Assembly: GCA_947313765.1 (NCBI GenBank)
Contig: CAMZNQ010000291.1
Coordinates: 1-11,740, forward strand
Direction of reading: 5' to 3'
Length of the DNA stretch: 11,740 bases
Origin: an uncultured Sulfurovum sp.
Lineage (GTDB): Bacteria; Campylobacterota; Campylobacteria; Campylobacterales; Sulfurovaceae
Part shown: piece by piece, positions 1 to 7,923 of the stretch
How the letters are laid out: every line of letters starts with the position of its first letter
Position numbering within the stretch: the stretch's first letter is position 1
Made by a program: the position numbers and the translations under genes
Notes under the pieces: model-generated
What the model saw: the letters and a program-made list of their open reading frames with translations, nothing else
The model's database searches: none
Told to the model about the DNA's origin: nothing

Positions 1-362
1 TCTCGTGTACTATATATAAAACTTGCAAACTTATTATCTAACTTTTTATAGACCTCTCCATAATAGTTATTTTTAAGTTGTCTATTATACAATACCTCAT
101 CTACTTTATCTTCTAAAATATTTAGATAACTAATGGTTTCATCTTCTATTAGAACTTTTCCTTTTTTTAGAAGCAGATGATTTTTTATAACAATAGGCTT
201 TTTCAATAGGTTTATCTTTAGAGGAATATGGTCAAAATCTATAATCAAATCTTTCTCTCTAAAGTCTCTATTTATAAAGAAATCATCACTTAAAGGTTTT
301 TTGTCCATAAACTTTTGAAATTTCAACCAATCAAAAAACTTTTTTACTAATAGAGCATCTTC
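1..362 (-). pseudogene. cas8b: cas8b continuation downstream of an in-frame stop (runs off the window)
   Basis: Reading the minus strand in the same frame as the cas8b segment at 363-1124, the frame stays open from the codon after the TGA (GAA at 362-360) to the window edge, about 120 codons without another stop. The translation begins EDALLVKKFFDWLKFQKF and later contains DFDHIPLKINLLKKP, which is ordinary protein-like sequence. There is no convincing restart: the first ATG (308-306) has no ribosome site. Csh1/Cas8b proteins are normally several hundred residues long, so this is best read as the remainder of cas8b after a nonsense mutation, not as a separate gene. A sequencing error at the stop would make it functional. 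The rest of the gene and any cas7, cas5 and cas3 lie outside the window. Confidence 0.6.
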
Positions 363-1885
<1,523 letters not shown>

Positions 1886-1927
1886 TCAAAAAAGATACCT
1901 AATAGCATATCCTAAGACAAATAGATA

Positions 1928-2575
1928 TTATTTAACAAAAAAGTGTTGATAGTCTTTAATTCCTTTCCACTCTCCTCCCCAACTAAATCCATACCCTTTA
2001 AAAGCTTTAGTTGCAGGGTCAGACGAGAGTAGTAAGGCTCTATCAGCTAAATTATTAATATCTAAATGTCTTCTTTTCCTAAATTTGTAAGAGGCTTTAT
2101 GAGATATATGACCTGTTCTTGAGATGTAAGGATTGGCAATAGGGTTTATATCTATCGCTTTACCATAGGCATGTTTTGACCATTTTTTCTTTTTCCCTGT
2201 AACAGGTCGACAGTTAAAAGCAGATGTATTGTCACTCTCTATTGATTGCCAATCATTTCCATTGTAGTCTGAAACCAATCTCATCTTATCAATAGCATAA
2301 TTCATATAGTATAGCTCTTCAAAAAGATATATTGTATTATCTGCTATGCTTTTGTGAACAATCATCTCTCCAGTTTGAGTTTGACCATTAAAATCCAAAT
2401 AACTCATTTGTAAATAGCGTAGATTAGACAAAGAGACAGGACAACCTCTTTGCCAAGAGTTTCCCTCTATCATACGAGCTTTAATATCAGGTGTAATCTC
2501 TGAAATATTTGCATTAAATTGAGCAAAAAGAGAGGTAGATAGAAGTGAAGAGATAAGAAAAAGTCTTTTTTTCAT
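1928..2575 (-). CDS. Secreted M15-family peptidase (D-Ala-D-Ala carboxypeptidase/VanY or L-Ala-D-Glu endopeptidase-like)
   Basis: This is a predicted periplasmic zinc peptidase acting on peptidoglycan stem peptides. A signal peptide covers residues 1-19 (KKR, a hydrophobic core, then LFA-Q). The M15 metal site is visible: SKHAYGKAIDINP gives H135 and D142, and the C-terminal DYQHFF gives D208 and H211, matching the SxHxxGxAxD and [ED]xxH pattern of the M15_4/VanY branch. Two cysteines (C45 and C122) could form a disulfide. The 215-residue length suits a single catalytic domain with no cell-wall-binding repeats. The ATG has AAAAGGA 5 nt upstream. It has its own TGA-TATACT promoter and is unlikely to be part of the cas operon downstream. 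Exact bond specificity cannot be told from sequence. Confidence 0.8.
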   Translation of the reverse strand: MKKRLFLISSLLSTSLFAQFNANISEITPDIKARMIEGNSWQRGCPVSLSNLRYLQMSYLDFNGQTQTGEMIVHKSIADNTIYLFEELYYMNYAIDKMRLVSDYNGNDWQSIESDNTSAFNCRPVTGKKKKWSKHAYGKAIDINPIANPYISRTGHISHKASYKFRKRRHLDINNLADRALLLSSDPATKAFKGYGFSWGGEWKGIKDYQHFFVK

Positions 2576-2593
2576 AATTATCCTTTTATTTAA

Positions 2594-2602
2594 AGTATAT
2601 CA
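2594..2602 (-). promoter_or_regulatory. Extended -10 promoter of the M15 peptidase gene
   Basis: Minus-strand TGATATACT (2602-2594) is an extended -10 element, with a start expected near 2587 and a short leader holding AAAAGGA. Its TG lies within the end of a 7-bp inverted repeat, so a protein or hairpin at the repeat could affect initiation. Confidence 0.5.
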
Positions 2603-2632
2603 ACTATAAATAAAAGAATTGTGAAATAGTTG
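2601..2632. repeat. 7-bp inverted repeat between the desaturase stop and the peptidase promoter
   Basis: CAACTAT at 2601-2607 pairs exactly with ATAGTTG at 2626-2632, with an 18-nt AT-rich spacer. It begins immediately after the desaturase stop codon (minus strand) and runs into the -10 of the peptidase gene. It is too AT-rich and lacks a proper U-tract for a strong terminator. It could be a weak terminator or an operator. Confidence 0.35.
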
Positions 2633-3601
2633 TTACCTATATAGCTTTAATGCGTTATTTATCTGAATATATGCTTCTATTGGTGTTGTTTCAAAATAGA
2701 AAAGATTGTGTTTTTTAGCAAACTTTTTTGTTATGCGTTGAACTTTCAATAGATTAAACCTTGGTGCTTTTGGAAAAAGATGATGCTCTATTTGAGTATT
2801 TAACCCTCCATATAACCAATGTATAAAATAGCCACCACTAAGTGAACGGCTACCTCTCATTTGAAGCTCCATCCATGATAGCTTTTTCCCCTCCTTCTCT
2901 TCAGATACTTCACATCCCAAATGGTTTGTAATAAATCCAAATGCTAACCAAGGAGAGAGTGTAAAATTTAAAACTAAAAATACAATTAATGCATCTATAA
3001 AGGGAAGCTGATAGAATATTGTTCCCCAAATAATGGGCCAATGAAGTAGCATAAGTGCAAATTCTCCATATAGTTTTCTACGAAGAACAAAAGCATACGA
3101 TTGAGCAATAAATGCAAAATTCATAAAAAACATAGAACCCCAAAAGATTATATATTTATACTTTTTAATAAATTCACTATTACCTCTATATTTATCATTT
3201 GTAAATGTACCATCTAAGGCTCTAATATCTTCATCTTTTTCTATTATATTACAATATGTATGATGATTTACATTATGTTTATAATCCCACCATGAAGAGG
3301 AATTACTTAAGATGATTGCAGAGAATGGATAGGATAGTTTAAAAGAGAGTTTTTTGCTCTTAAAATATTGTGTATGAAGTATATCATGAGAGATAAAAAC
3401 AGCACGTGTAAATATTATGGTCATAAACAGACCAAGTAAAATAGGGTTCCAAAAAGGGGACGTTTTTAATGCAACTATTATTGCAATAATAACCCCTACC
3501 ATCTCAATAGAACCTCGTATGGGTACTCTATCGAGTAGACCATCTGCTCTAACCTCTGCTCTTAACTCATCAAAATTATCTGGATAGGGAGTTTTAATCA
3601 T
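2633..3601 (-). CDS. Membrane fatty acid desaturase (DesA/front-end acyl-lipid type)
   Basis: This integral membrane di-iron enzyme introduces a double bond into fatty acyl chains and would adjust membrane fluidity. All three His boxes are present (322-residue numbering): HDILH at 72-76, HNVNHH at 109-114 and QIEHH at 270-274. A Gln in place of the first His of box 3 is typical of front-end and related acyl-lipid desaturases. Hydrophobic segments lie around residues 33-70, 150-175 and 182-225. The frame is open up to an ATG at 3643. The ATG at 3601 was preferred because AAAGG lies 8 nt before it, and because the TATAAT at 3657-3652 would put the transcript start almost on the upstream ATG pair. 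No fused cytochrome b5 is seen, so electrons would come from a separate ferredoxin or reductase. Regiospecificity cannot be assigned. Confidence 0.85.
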   Translation of the reverse strand: MIKTPYPDNFDELRAEVRADGLLDRVPIRGSIEMVGVIIAIIVALKTSPFWNPILLGLFMTIIFTRAVFISHDILHTQYFKSKKLSFKLSYPFSAIILSNSSSWWDYKHNVNHHTYCNIIEKDEDIRALDGTFTNDKYRGNSEFIKKYKYIIFWGSMFFMNFAFIAQSYAFVLRRKLYGEFALMLLHWPIIWGTIFYQLPFIDALIVFLVLNFTLSPWLAFGFITNHLGCEVSEEKEGKKLSWMELQMRGSRSLSGGYFIHWLYGGLNTQIEHHLFPKAPRFNLLKVQRITKKFAKKHNLFYFETTPIEAYIQINNALKLYR

Positions 3602-3651
3602 CTTTTTACCTTTTTTATAATCAATATTAATTATAACCATCATATGCTAAA

Positions 3652-3657
3652 ATTATA
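3652..3657 (-). promoter_or_regulatory. -10 box of the desaturase gene
   Basis: A perfect TATAAT on the minus strand lies in the 23-bp gap (3644-3666) after the lipoprotein stop codon. It suggests that the desaturase has its own promoter and supports the downstream start at 3601. Confidence 0.45.
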
Positions 3658-3666
3658 AAATAAAAA

Positions 3667-4608
3667 TCAATCTTTCCACTTTGGATGATGAAAATGTAAA
3701 CGATGGTCACAAGAGTAAGATGTAACAGAAGCATTGAAAGTGATTTTACCAATAGTCTCCCAATCTTTTTTACCATTAAACTCATGGTCAGCTACCGAAA
3801 TATCAAAAATAATTTTTTTATTATCTTTAACCATTAACTCTTCTCTAAAATCATCAGCATCAACTGTTTGTCCAGATTTAGCTACTATTTTCATCCATTT
3901 AGGAGTCTTAACTTTACCTTTTTCTTTTAACTCTGAAATCTCATAGAGTTGTCTAATCCCTGAATGTTCATCAGCATCTGCAAAGGCTTTTGCTACTTTA
4001 AGTGCATAGAGAAGATATTTGATAACCTCACTATTTGTAGTAACTGTAGGTTCATTAGTCAAAATCACATCTGTAAAATGTTCTGCTTTAGTTCCACCTA
4101 AATCATCTATGACAAAAAAATTAGCCGTGTATTCACTATTTATCTTTAAAGGGTTAGTAGTTGGGAAAAGCTTACCAGCAAAACCAAAGGCTCTAATCTC
4201 TCCTCTTTTTGTATTGGACATTGCAGATGAAGCTCTAGCAATAATAAGTGCTTTACTCCCTTTTTTAAAATATCCACTATAACTATTATCTTTTTCAATT
4301 TCCCAAAAACCTTTTAAACAGATGCCATTAGGATGAGCCAATTTTTCAAAAGGTTCTAATATGTTAGCTCTATCTTCTAAAGTTCTTTTGGCATTATCTA
4401 AGATTATATTTCTACTCCAACTAAAGAGTTTTCCAAAAGATACTCTGTTTTGAGGTAACTTAACATAAGGGTCAGAAGCTACCTCACTCCAAACTGCTTC
4501 AAATTGATTCTCAATAGGATTTTTTGCACTCTTTAAATCTTTTTTCATCTCTTTTGCACACCCTATAAACTGAAATAGGATAAAAAATATTATAAATACA
4601 CTTTTCAT
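3667..4608 (-). CDS. Lipoprotein with a catalase-superfamily-like (possibly haem-binding) domain
   Basis: A lipoprotein signal (hydrophobic residues 4-15, lipobox FIGC with Cys17) puts the protein on a membrane, facing the periplasm. Several stretches resemble the catalase-like family (SrpA/y4iL type): HPNGICLKGFWEI at 92-104 recalls the distal-His HxxG...GxFE segment; ARASSAM...RGEIRAFGFAGKLFPT at 124-150 recalls the arginine-rich 'G(I/V)RGxAxKF' core; and HFTDVILTNEPT at 177-188 recalls the catalase 'DFT...N.P.F' segment. At 313 residues it is shorter than true catalases, and the proximal RxxxY haem ligand of catalases is not obvious. The C-terminus instead ends DHRLHFHHP, which is rich in histidine. 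Activity is unknown: peroxidase, haem sensing and lipid-hydroperoxide chemistry are all possible. Its own -10 lies upstream, divergent from the two-component operon. Confidence 0.5.
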   Translation of the reverse strand: MKSVFIIFFILFQFIGCAKEMKKDLKSAKNPIENQFEAVWSEVASDPYVKLPQNRVSFGKLFSWSRNIILDNAKRTLEDRANILEPFEKLAHPNGICLKGFWEIEKDNSYSGYFKKGSKALIIARASSAMSNTKRGEIRAFGFAGKLFPTTNPLKINSEYTANFFVIDDLGGTKAEHFTDVILTNEPTVTTNSEVIKYLLYALKVAKAFADADEHSGIRQLYEISELKEKGKVKTPKWMKIVAKSGQTVDADDFREELMVKDNKKIIFDISVADHEFNGKKDWETIGKITFNASVTSYSCDHRLHFHHPKWKD

Positions 4609-4625
4609 TTTTACTCTTTTTGTCT

Positions 4626-4631
4626 ATTATA
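4626..4631 (-). promoter_or_regulatory. -10 box of the catalase-like lipoprotein gene
   Basis: TATAAT on the minus strand (GGGTATAATAGAC) lies 18 bp before the ATG at 4608. The predicted leader is only about 10 nt. It is divergent from the response-regulator promoter, 70 bp away. Confidence 0.45.
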
Positions 4632-4650
4632 CCCAACCAACATTAGTTTA

Positions 4651-4706
4651 AATTTGATTAAAATCTCTAATAAATTCACATCTAATTCATCTTAAACCCC
4701 TATAAT
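4651..4706 (+). promoter_or_regulatory. Promoter and probable response-regulator binding region of the two-component operon
   Basis: TATAAT at 4701-4706 is the -10, giving a start near 4713. Directly upstream are two adjacent 11-bp half-site-like repeats, AATTCACATCT (4673-4683) and AATTCATCTTA (4684-4694). AA steps recur every 11 bp at 4651, 4662, 4673, 4684 and 4695. Tandem direct repeats with about one helical turn of spacing, next to or over the -35 position, are what OmpR-family dimers bind, so positive autoregulation is a reasonable inference. The repeat could also be only A-tract phasing. Confidence 0.45.
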
Positions 4707-4738
4707 ATCCTCTTTAGAAAATTTAATAAGGTTAAAAG

Positions 4739-5410
4739 ATGCCACAACAAAATATTCTTCTACTAGAAGATGACCTACAACTTAGCGATACGGTTAAACA
4801 GTTTTTAGAGTATTCGGGGTATGCTCTCTATCCTGCTTATGATGCTTTAGAGGCGAAAGATATTCTCTATGAACAAAATATAGATTTGATGCTCTTAGAC
4901 ATCAAAGTACCTCATCAAAATGGGTTTGATTTCCTCCAAGAGGTTCGCCGTGAGGGGAACAGTACCCCTGCCATTTTCATTACCTCTTTAAACTCTGTTG
5001 ATGATGTCACAAGAGGGTTTGAGATTGGGTGTGATGATTACATTCGTAAACCTTTTGCACTCAAAGAGCTACTTGCAAGAGTGGAAGCGACCATTAAACG
5101 AAACTTTGGAACACAACAAGATAGCATTGAGTTAGCCAATGGGTATGGTTTTGACATTAAAGGTCTCTTTTTAACCTATCAAAATAAAAAAGTAGCTCTT
5201 AAAAACAAAGAGGCAAAACTTTTGGCACTTTTTCTTAAAAACCCTAACAAGCTTTTAACCTATGAGGATATTTTTGAAGCACTTTGGGGTTACGATGAAA
5301 CACCAAGCCAAGGGAGTCTTAGAGCATACATCAATACCTTACGACAACATCTAGGAAAAGAGGCGATTGAGACCATTAAAAATAGTGGATACCGATATGC
5401 AACAAAGTGA
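4739..5410 (+). CDS. OmpR-family two-component response regulator
   Basis: This is a cytoplasmic DNA-binding regulator activated by phosphorylation. The N-terminal receiver domain (about 4-118) has the acidic pair D11/D12, the phospho-acceptor D54 in LMLLDIKVP, the switch T82 in FITSL, and K104 in YIRKPF. The C-terminal winged helix (about 130-221) has the usual LTYEDIFEALWGY and SLRAYINTLRQHLG segments, the second being the recognition-helix region, and ends at the wing GYRYATK. The length (223 aa) is normal. The ribosome site AAGG lies 7 nt before the ATG. The kinase gene downstream overlaps its 3' end by 14 nt. The signal is unknown; the neighbouring cytochrome and DUF2202 genes are the likeliest targets. 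Confidence 0.92.
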   Translation: MPQQNILLLEDDLQLSDTVKQFLEYSGYALYPAYDALEAKDILYEQNIDLMLLDIKVPHQNGFDFLQEVRREGNSTPAIFITSLNSVDDVTRGFEIGCDDYIRKPFALKELLARVEATIKRNFGTQQDSIELANGYGFDIKGLFLTYQNKKVALKNKEAKLLALFLKNPNKLLTYEDIFEALWGYDETPSQGSLRAYINTLRQHLGKEAIETIKNSGYRYATK

Positions 5411-6548
5411 GAAACGCTCTCTTTTTCGCTTTTTAGCCATCTATTTGGGTTCGACTTTTACTCTTTTTCTTTTGGTAACGTTTATCTTTTATGGGTTTCA
5501 AAAACATCAGATTATTAACAATCAAAATTCAAAACTTCTTGTAAAATCTGAAGAGATTATTCAAAAGTTACGCAAACTATCTAGTACCTATGAAGAGAGA
5601 CTTATCTATCCTAAATATGAGGATTTTCATTCAGCCATCTACAACTTAAATAAAGAGTATATTTTTGGCTCAAAAAGCTATGAAAAGATTCAATGGGAAA
5701 AAGAGTATTATCAAAAAGGGGAGGAGCTTCTCTATGTTCGTCCTGTAAAACCCTACTATTTAGGGGCTTCTTATCTAGTTATCTCACAAAAGCTTAACCA
5801 AGAACCACTTACTGAACTCTTTAGACTCTCTCTCCTATTTTTGCTTGTTGCAGGGGTCATATTTACACTCTTATCTCTCTTCTTAGGTAAACTATTTATT
5901 GACCCCATGAAAGAGTCCATGCAGACCATGAACAAGTTTATTGAAGATACAACGCATGAGCTTAACACCCCCATTAGTACCATTTTGACCAATATTGAGC
6001 TTTTGGAGACCATTCACAACTGCAATGGAAAGCAGGAGATGAGACGCATTGAGATTGCCTCTAAAACCCTCTCTAGGCTCTATGAAGATTTAACCTTTTT
6101 AAAGCTTAACCATAACTATCATCGAGAGATAACAGCTCTAAATCTCTCTGAACTCTTAGAAGAACGCATTGAGTTTTTTACTACAATGATTGAAGCGAAA
6201 CATCTTCAAGTAGAGAAGCAGATAGAGCAAAACATCATCATAGACATAGATAGAAATGATGCCATTCGGCTACTTGACAATCTCCTCTCAAATGCCATTA
6301 AATACAATAAAAAGTTTGGAGAACTCAACATTAACCTCAACAGACAATCACTTACCATTCAAAATTCAGGACACAGCATTGAAGCCAAAAAGATAGAAGA
6401 GATTCATCAACGCTTTAAACGTGCCAACAGCAGTGAGGGTGGTTTTGGAATTGGCTTAGATATTATTGGGCAAGTGGTGCAACGCTATAACTTTAATTTT
6501 CAAATTAACTCAAAAGAGAACCATACGGAGGTCACAATATCATGGTAA
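5397..6548 (+). CDS. Sensor histidine kinase, partner of the upstream regulator
   Basis: This is a membrane sensor kinase of 383 residues. TM1 (about 12-33) and TM2 (about 142-166) bracket a periplasmic sensing region of about 105 residues, and no clear HAMP domain follows. The H-box is FIEDTTHELNTPIS with phospho-acceptor H187. The N-box is DNLLSNAIKY (294-303) and the G2 box is GGFGIGLDI (348-356). The usual G1 DxGxG is replaced by QNSGHSI (322-328), so the ADP-contacting Asp is absent. The ATG at 5397 was chosen over a TTG at 5367 and overlaps the regulator stop by 14 nt. The last 88 bp of the gene lie in the 90-bp direct repeat found again at 9645-9734, so this gene's 3' end is one boundary of the inserted cassette. 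Confidence 0.9.
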   Translation: MQQSEKRSLFRFLAIYLGSTFTLFLLVTFIFYGFQKHQIINNQNSKLLVKSEEIIQKLRKLSSTYEERLIYPKYEDFHSAIYNLNKEYIFGSKSYEKIQWEKEYYQKGEELLYVRPVKPYYLGASYLVISQKLNQEPLTELFRLSLLFLLVAGVIFTLLSLFLGKLFIDPMKESMQTMNKFIEDTTHELNTPISTILTNIELLETIHNCNGKQEMRRIEIASKTLSRLYEDLTFLKLNHNYHREITALNLSELLEERIEFFTTMIEAKHLQVEKQIEQNIIIDIDRNDAIRLLDNLLSNAIKYNKKFGELNINLNRQSLTIQNSGHSIEAKKIEEIHQRFKRANSSEGGFGIGLDIIGQVVQRYNFNFQINSKENHTEVTISW

Positions 6549-6550
6549 AA
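6461..6550 (+). repeat. 90-bp direct repeat, left copy (kinase 3' end)
   Basis: It matches 9645-9734 at 88 of 90 positions, with a constant offset of 3184. The two differences are G6479/A9663 (silent, Val GTG/GTA) and C6535/A9719 (Thr/Lys). The repeat contains the last 29 codons of the kinase including its stop, the GGAGG ribosome site, and the first three codons of the cytochrome gene (ATG GTA AAA). The match begins at 6461 and ends at 6550, with mismatches on either side. Confidence 0.95.
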
Positions 6551-6628
6551 CTATTTTTAATAATAAAATATTTTAAACTGTATTACTCAAAATTTACAAA
6601 AACAAATAATAAATATATATTTAATTAA
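6542..6628 (+). other. Orphan 28-codon frame using the duplicated cytochrome start site
   Basis: The left repeat carries a second copy of the cytochrome translation-initiation region (GGAGG then ATG GTA AAA). Beyond the repeat the frame enters the cassette and stops at 6628, encoding a 28-residue hydrophobic/basic peptide beginning MVKLFLIIKYF. It is probably a by-product of the insertion and not a real gene, but it keeps a natural ribosome site and would be translated from the kinase mRNA. Confidence 0.25.
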
Positions 6629-6648
6629 CGAAATAATCAGTCCATAAA

Positions 6649-6657
6649 TGTTAAAAT
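6649..6657 (+). promoter_or_regulatory. Probable extended -10 promoter of the cassette
   Basis: TG at 6649-6650, then T and TAAAAT at 6652-6657, gives an extended -10. The start would be near 6664 with a leader of about 22 nt carrying AAGGA (6674-6678). The whole 6551-6685 gap is extremely AT-rich and holds no other recognised signal. Confidence 0.45.
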
Positions 6658-6685
6658 AAACATGATTAAACAAAAGGAAAATTAA

Positions 6686-7699
6686 GTGATTGCAGAACGA
6701 AAAATAGCTTTTGATAATATTAGTCGAGTATTGGCAATTACTCGTTACGATATTGAGCAACATCAATTAGTAAATGACCAATCATTAAATATTCATGGAG
6801 AAAACTGGTTTCGCGATATTTTTAATTTTGTTTATGAAAAAAACTTTTTTATTAATGCAAATTTAGAAACAAAAACAGGAAATAGTTCAGCTATTGACTT
6901 GATAGATAAAGAAAATAAACTTGCATATCAGATAACTACAACAAGAAGTAAAGAAAAAGTCGATGAGAGTTTTAAAAAACTTACGAAAACTACTTATAAA
7001 AAATATACATTAAAAATATTTTTTCTTTTAGAAAAATCAAAATTTCAAAAACCTACAAAACAATATTTTAAAGATACTTATGGTATCAATATAGAAGAAC
7101 ATCTTTTTGATTACACAGATTTATTAAAAGATATAGAAGCTTTAGAAACTACTAAATTAATCGAATTAAATCAAAAACTTTTTCTAAAAACATCTGAAAA
7201 GTATACTGATAACATTGTATTAAATTTAATATTTAAGCATCTACTTAAAGAAAAAATAACGGTTGTTGTAGATTATACTGATGATGATTTTGGCACAGTG
7301 GATACAAACTCTAAATTGAGTATAAATAAAATCAATGAAAAAATTTCTGCAAAGATAAAAGAGTCATTAGACTATAGAGTTGTTTTAGATAATTTTTATA
7401 ATGAAGATAATTTAATAACTGATTTAAAAGCTCATATTATAGATGATATTTATAAAAATATTCTATTAGACAAATTGAAACTAAAAGTATCAGACAAAGA
7501 GTTAATAGATAGAAAGACATCTGAATTACAAGATATGGCTACCTTACATAAAATAGATTTTAATAAATTAATCAATCAATTACATAAAGAGATAGAAAAT
7601 AGTATAGAAATTGATGATTGGAATTCCATGGGAATAGCTTGGATTATTATTGCATATTTCTTTGAATTATGCGATGTAGGAGTAGATGAAACATGTTGA
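6686..7699 (+). CDS. SMEK-domain protein, putative effector of an ABC-three-component system
   Basis: The N-terminal domain (about 1-120) matches the SMEK pattern: a helical start, GENWFRDIFNFVY (38-50), ANLETKTGNSSAIDLID (58-74), then KLAYQITTTRSKEKVDESFKKL (78-99). The order 'aIDLiD - hydrophobic strand - QIT' recalls a PD-(D/E)xK nuclease core with D71 and Q82, but the usual catalytic Lys after the second acidic residue is missing (QIT), so nuclease activity is inference only. Residues about 175-337 form a separate helical domain ending WNSMGIAWIIIAYFFELCDVG, resembling C-terminal domains that link effectors to ABC-3C partners. The GTG start is supported by AAGGA 7 nt upstream. Its 3' end overlaps the next gene. 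In ABC-3C systems this position is thought to hold the effector. Confidence 0.65.
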   Translation: MIAERKIAFDNISRVLAITRYDIEQHQLVNDQSLNIHGENWFRDIFNFVYEKNFFINANLETKTGNSSAIDLIDKENKLAYQITTTRSKEKVDESFKKLTKTTYKKYTLKIFFLLEKSKFQKPTKQYFKDTYGINIEEHLFDYTDLLKDIEALETTKLIELNQKLFLKTSEKYTDNIVLNLIFKHLLKEKITVVVDYTDDDFGTVDTNSKLSINKINEKISAKIKESLDYRVVLDNFYNEDNLITDLKAHIIDDIYKNILLDKLKLKVSDKELIDRKTSELQDMATLHKIDFNKLINQLHKEIENSIEIDDWNSMGIAWIIIAYFFELCDVGVDETC

Positions 7700-7923
7700 T
7701 GCCTACAAAAATTATTAAGCCTGTTGATTCACTGTTTAGTATTTCAGCTTACATATTAAAAGTGCTTCATGGACAAAATCTTAATATTGATAAACTACAT
7801 GATGAAGTAAATAAAGTCTATTATAAAAAGGTTTCACTAGAAAAAATACTTTTGAGTTTGAACTTTTTATATATTACAGATAAAGTGAGGATAGAGAATG
7901 AAACTATTACAATTAAATTCTGA
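7693..7923 (+). CDS. Small ABC-3C middle-component-like protein (MC6 type)
   Basis: This 76-residue protein has MPTKIIKPVDSLFSISAYIL at 3-22, followed by a small helix-strand pattern (LHDEVNKVYYKK, then LLSLNFLYITDKVRIENETI). It resembles the small 'middle component 6' proteins of ABC-three-component systems, which look like a winged-helix adaptor between effector and ATPase. Position agrees: it overlaps the SMEK gene by 7 bp and the ATPase gene by 26 bp. ATG at 7693 is favoured by AGGAG 10 nt upstream. The ATG at 7699, which overlaps the previous stop as TGATG, would give the more family-like N-terminus MPTK and is the alternative. Confidence 0.65.
   Translation: MLMPTKIIKPVDSLFSISAYILKVLHGQNLNIDKLHDEVNKVYYKKVSLEKILLSLNFLYITDKVRIENETITIKF

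Noticed and set aside
3602..3643. 14-residue N-terminal extension of the desaturase
   Set aside because: The TATAAT at 3657-3652 would place the transcript start next to the upstream ATG pair, and the good AAGG site lies before the ATG at 3601.
3734..4282. Two plus-strand frames (70 and 87 codons) inside the lipoprotein gene
   Set aside because: They are fully antisense to a protein with a clear lipobox and conserved segments, with no ribosome site.
5771..6013. 80-codon minus-strand frame in the kinase
   Set aside because: It is antisense to TM2 and the H-box of the kinase; the composition is that of a complementary-strand artefact.
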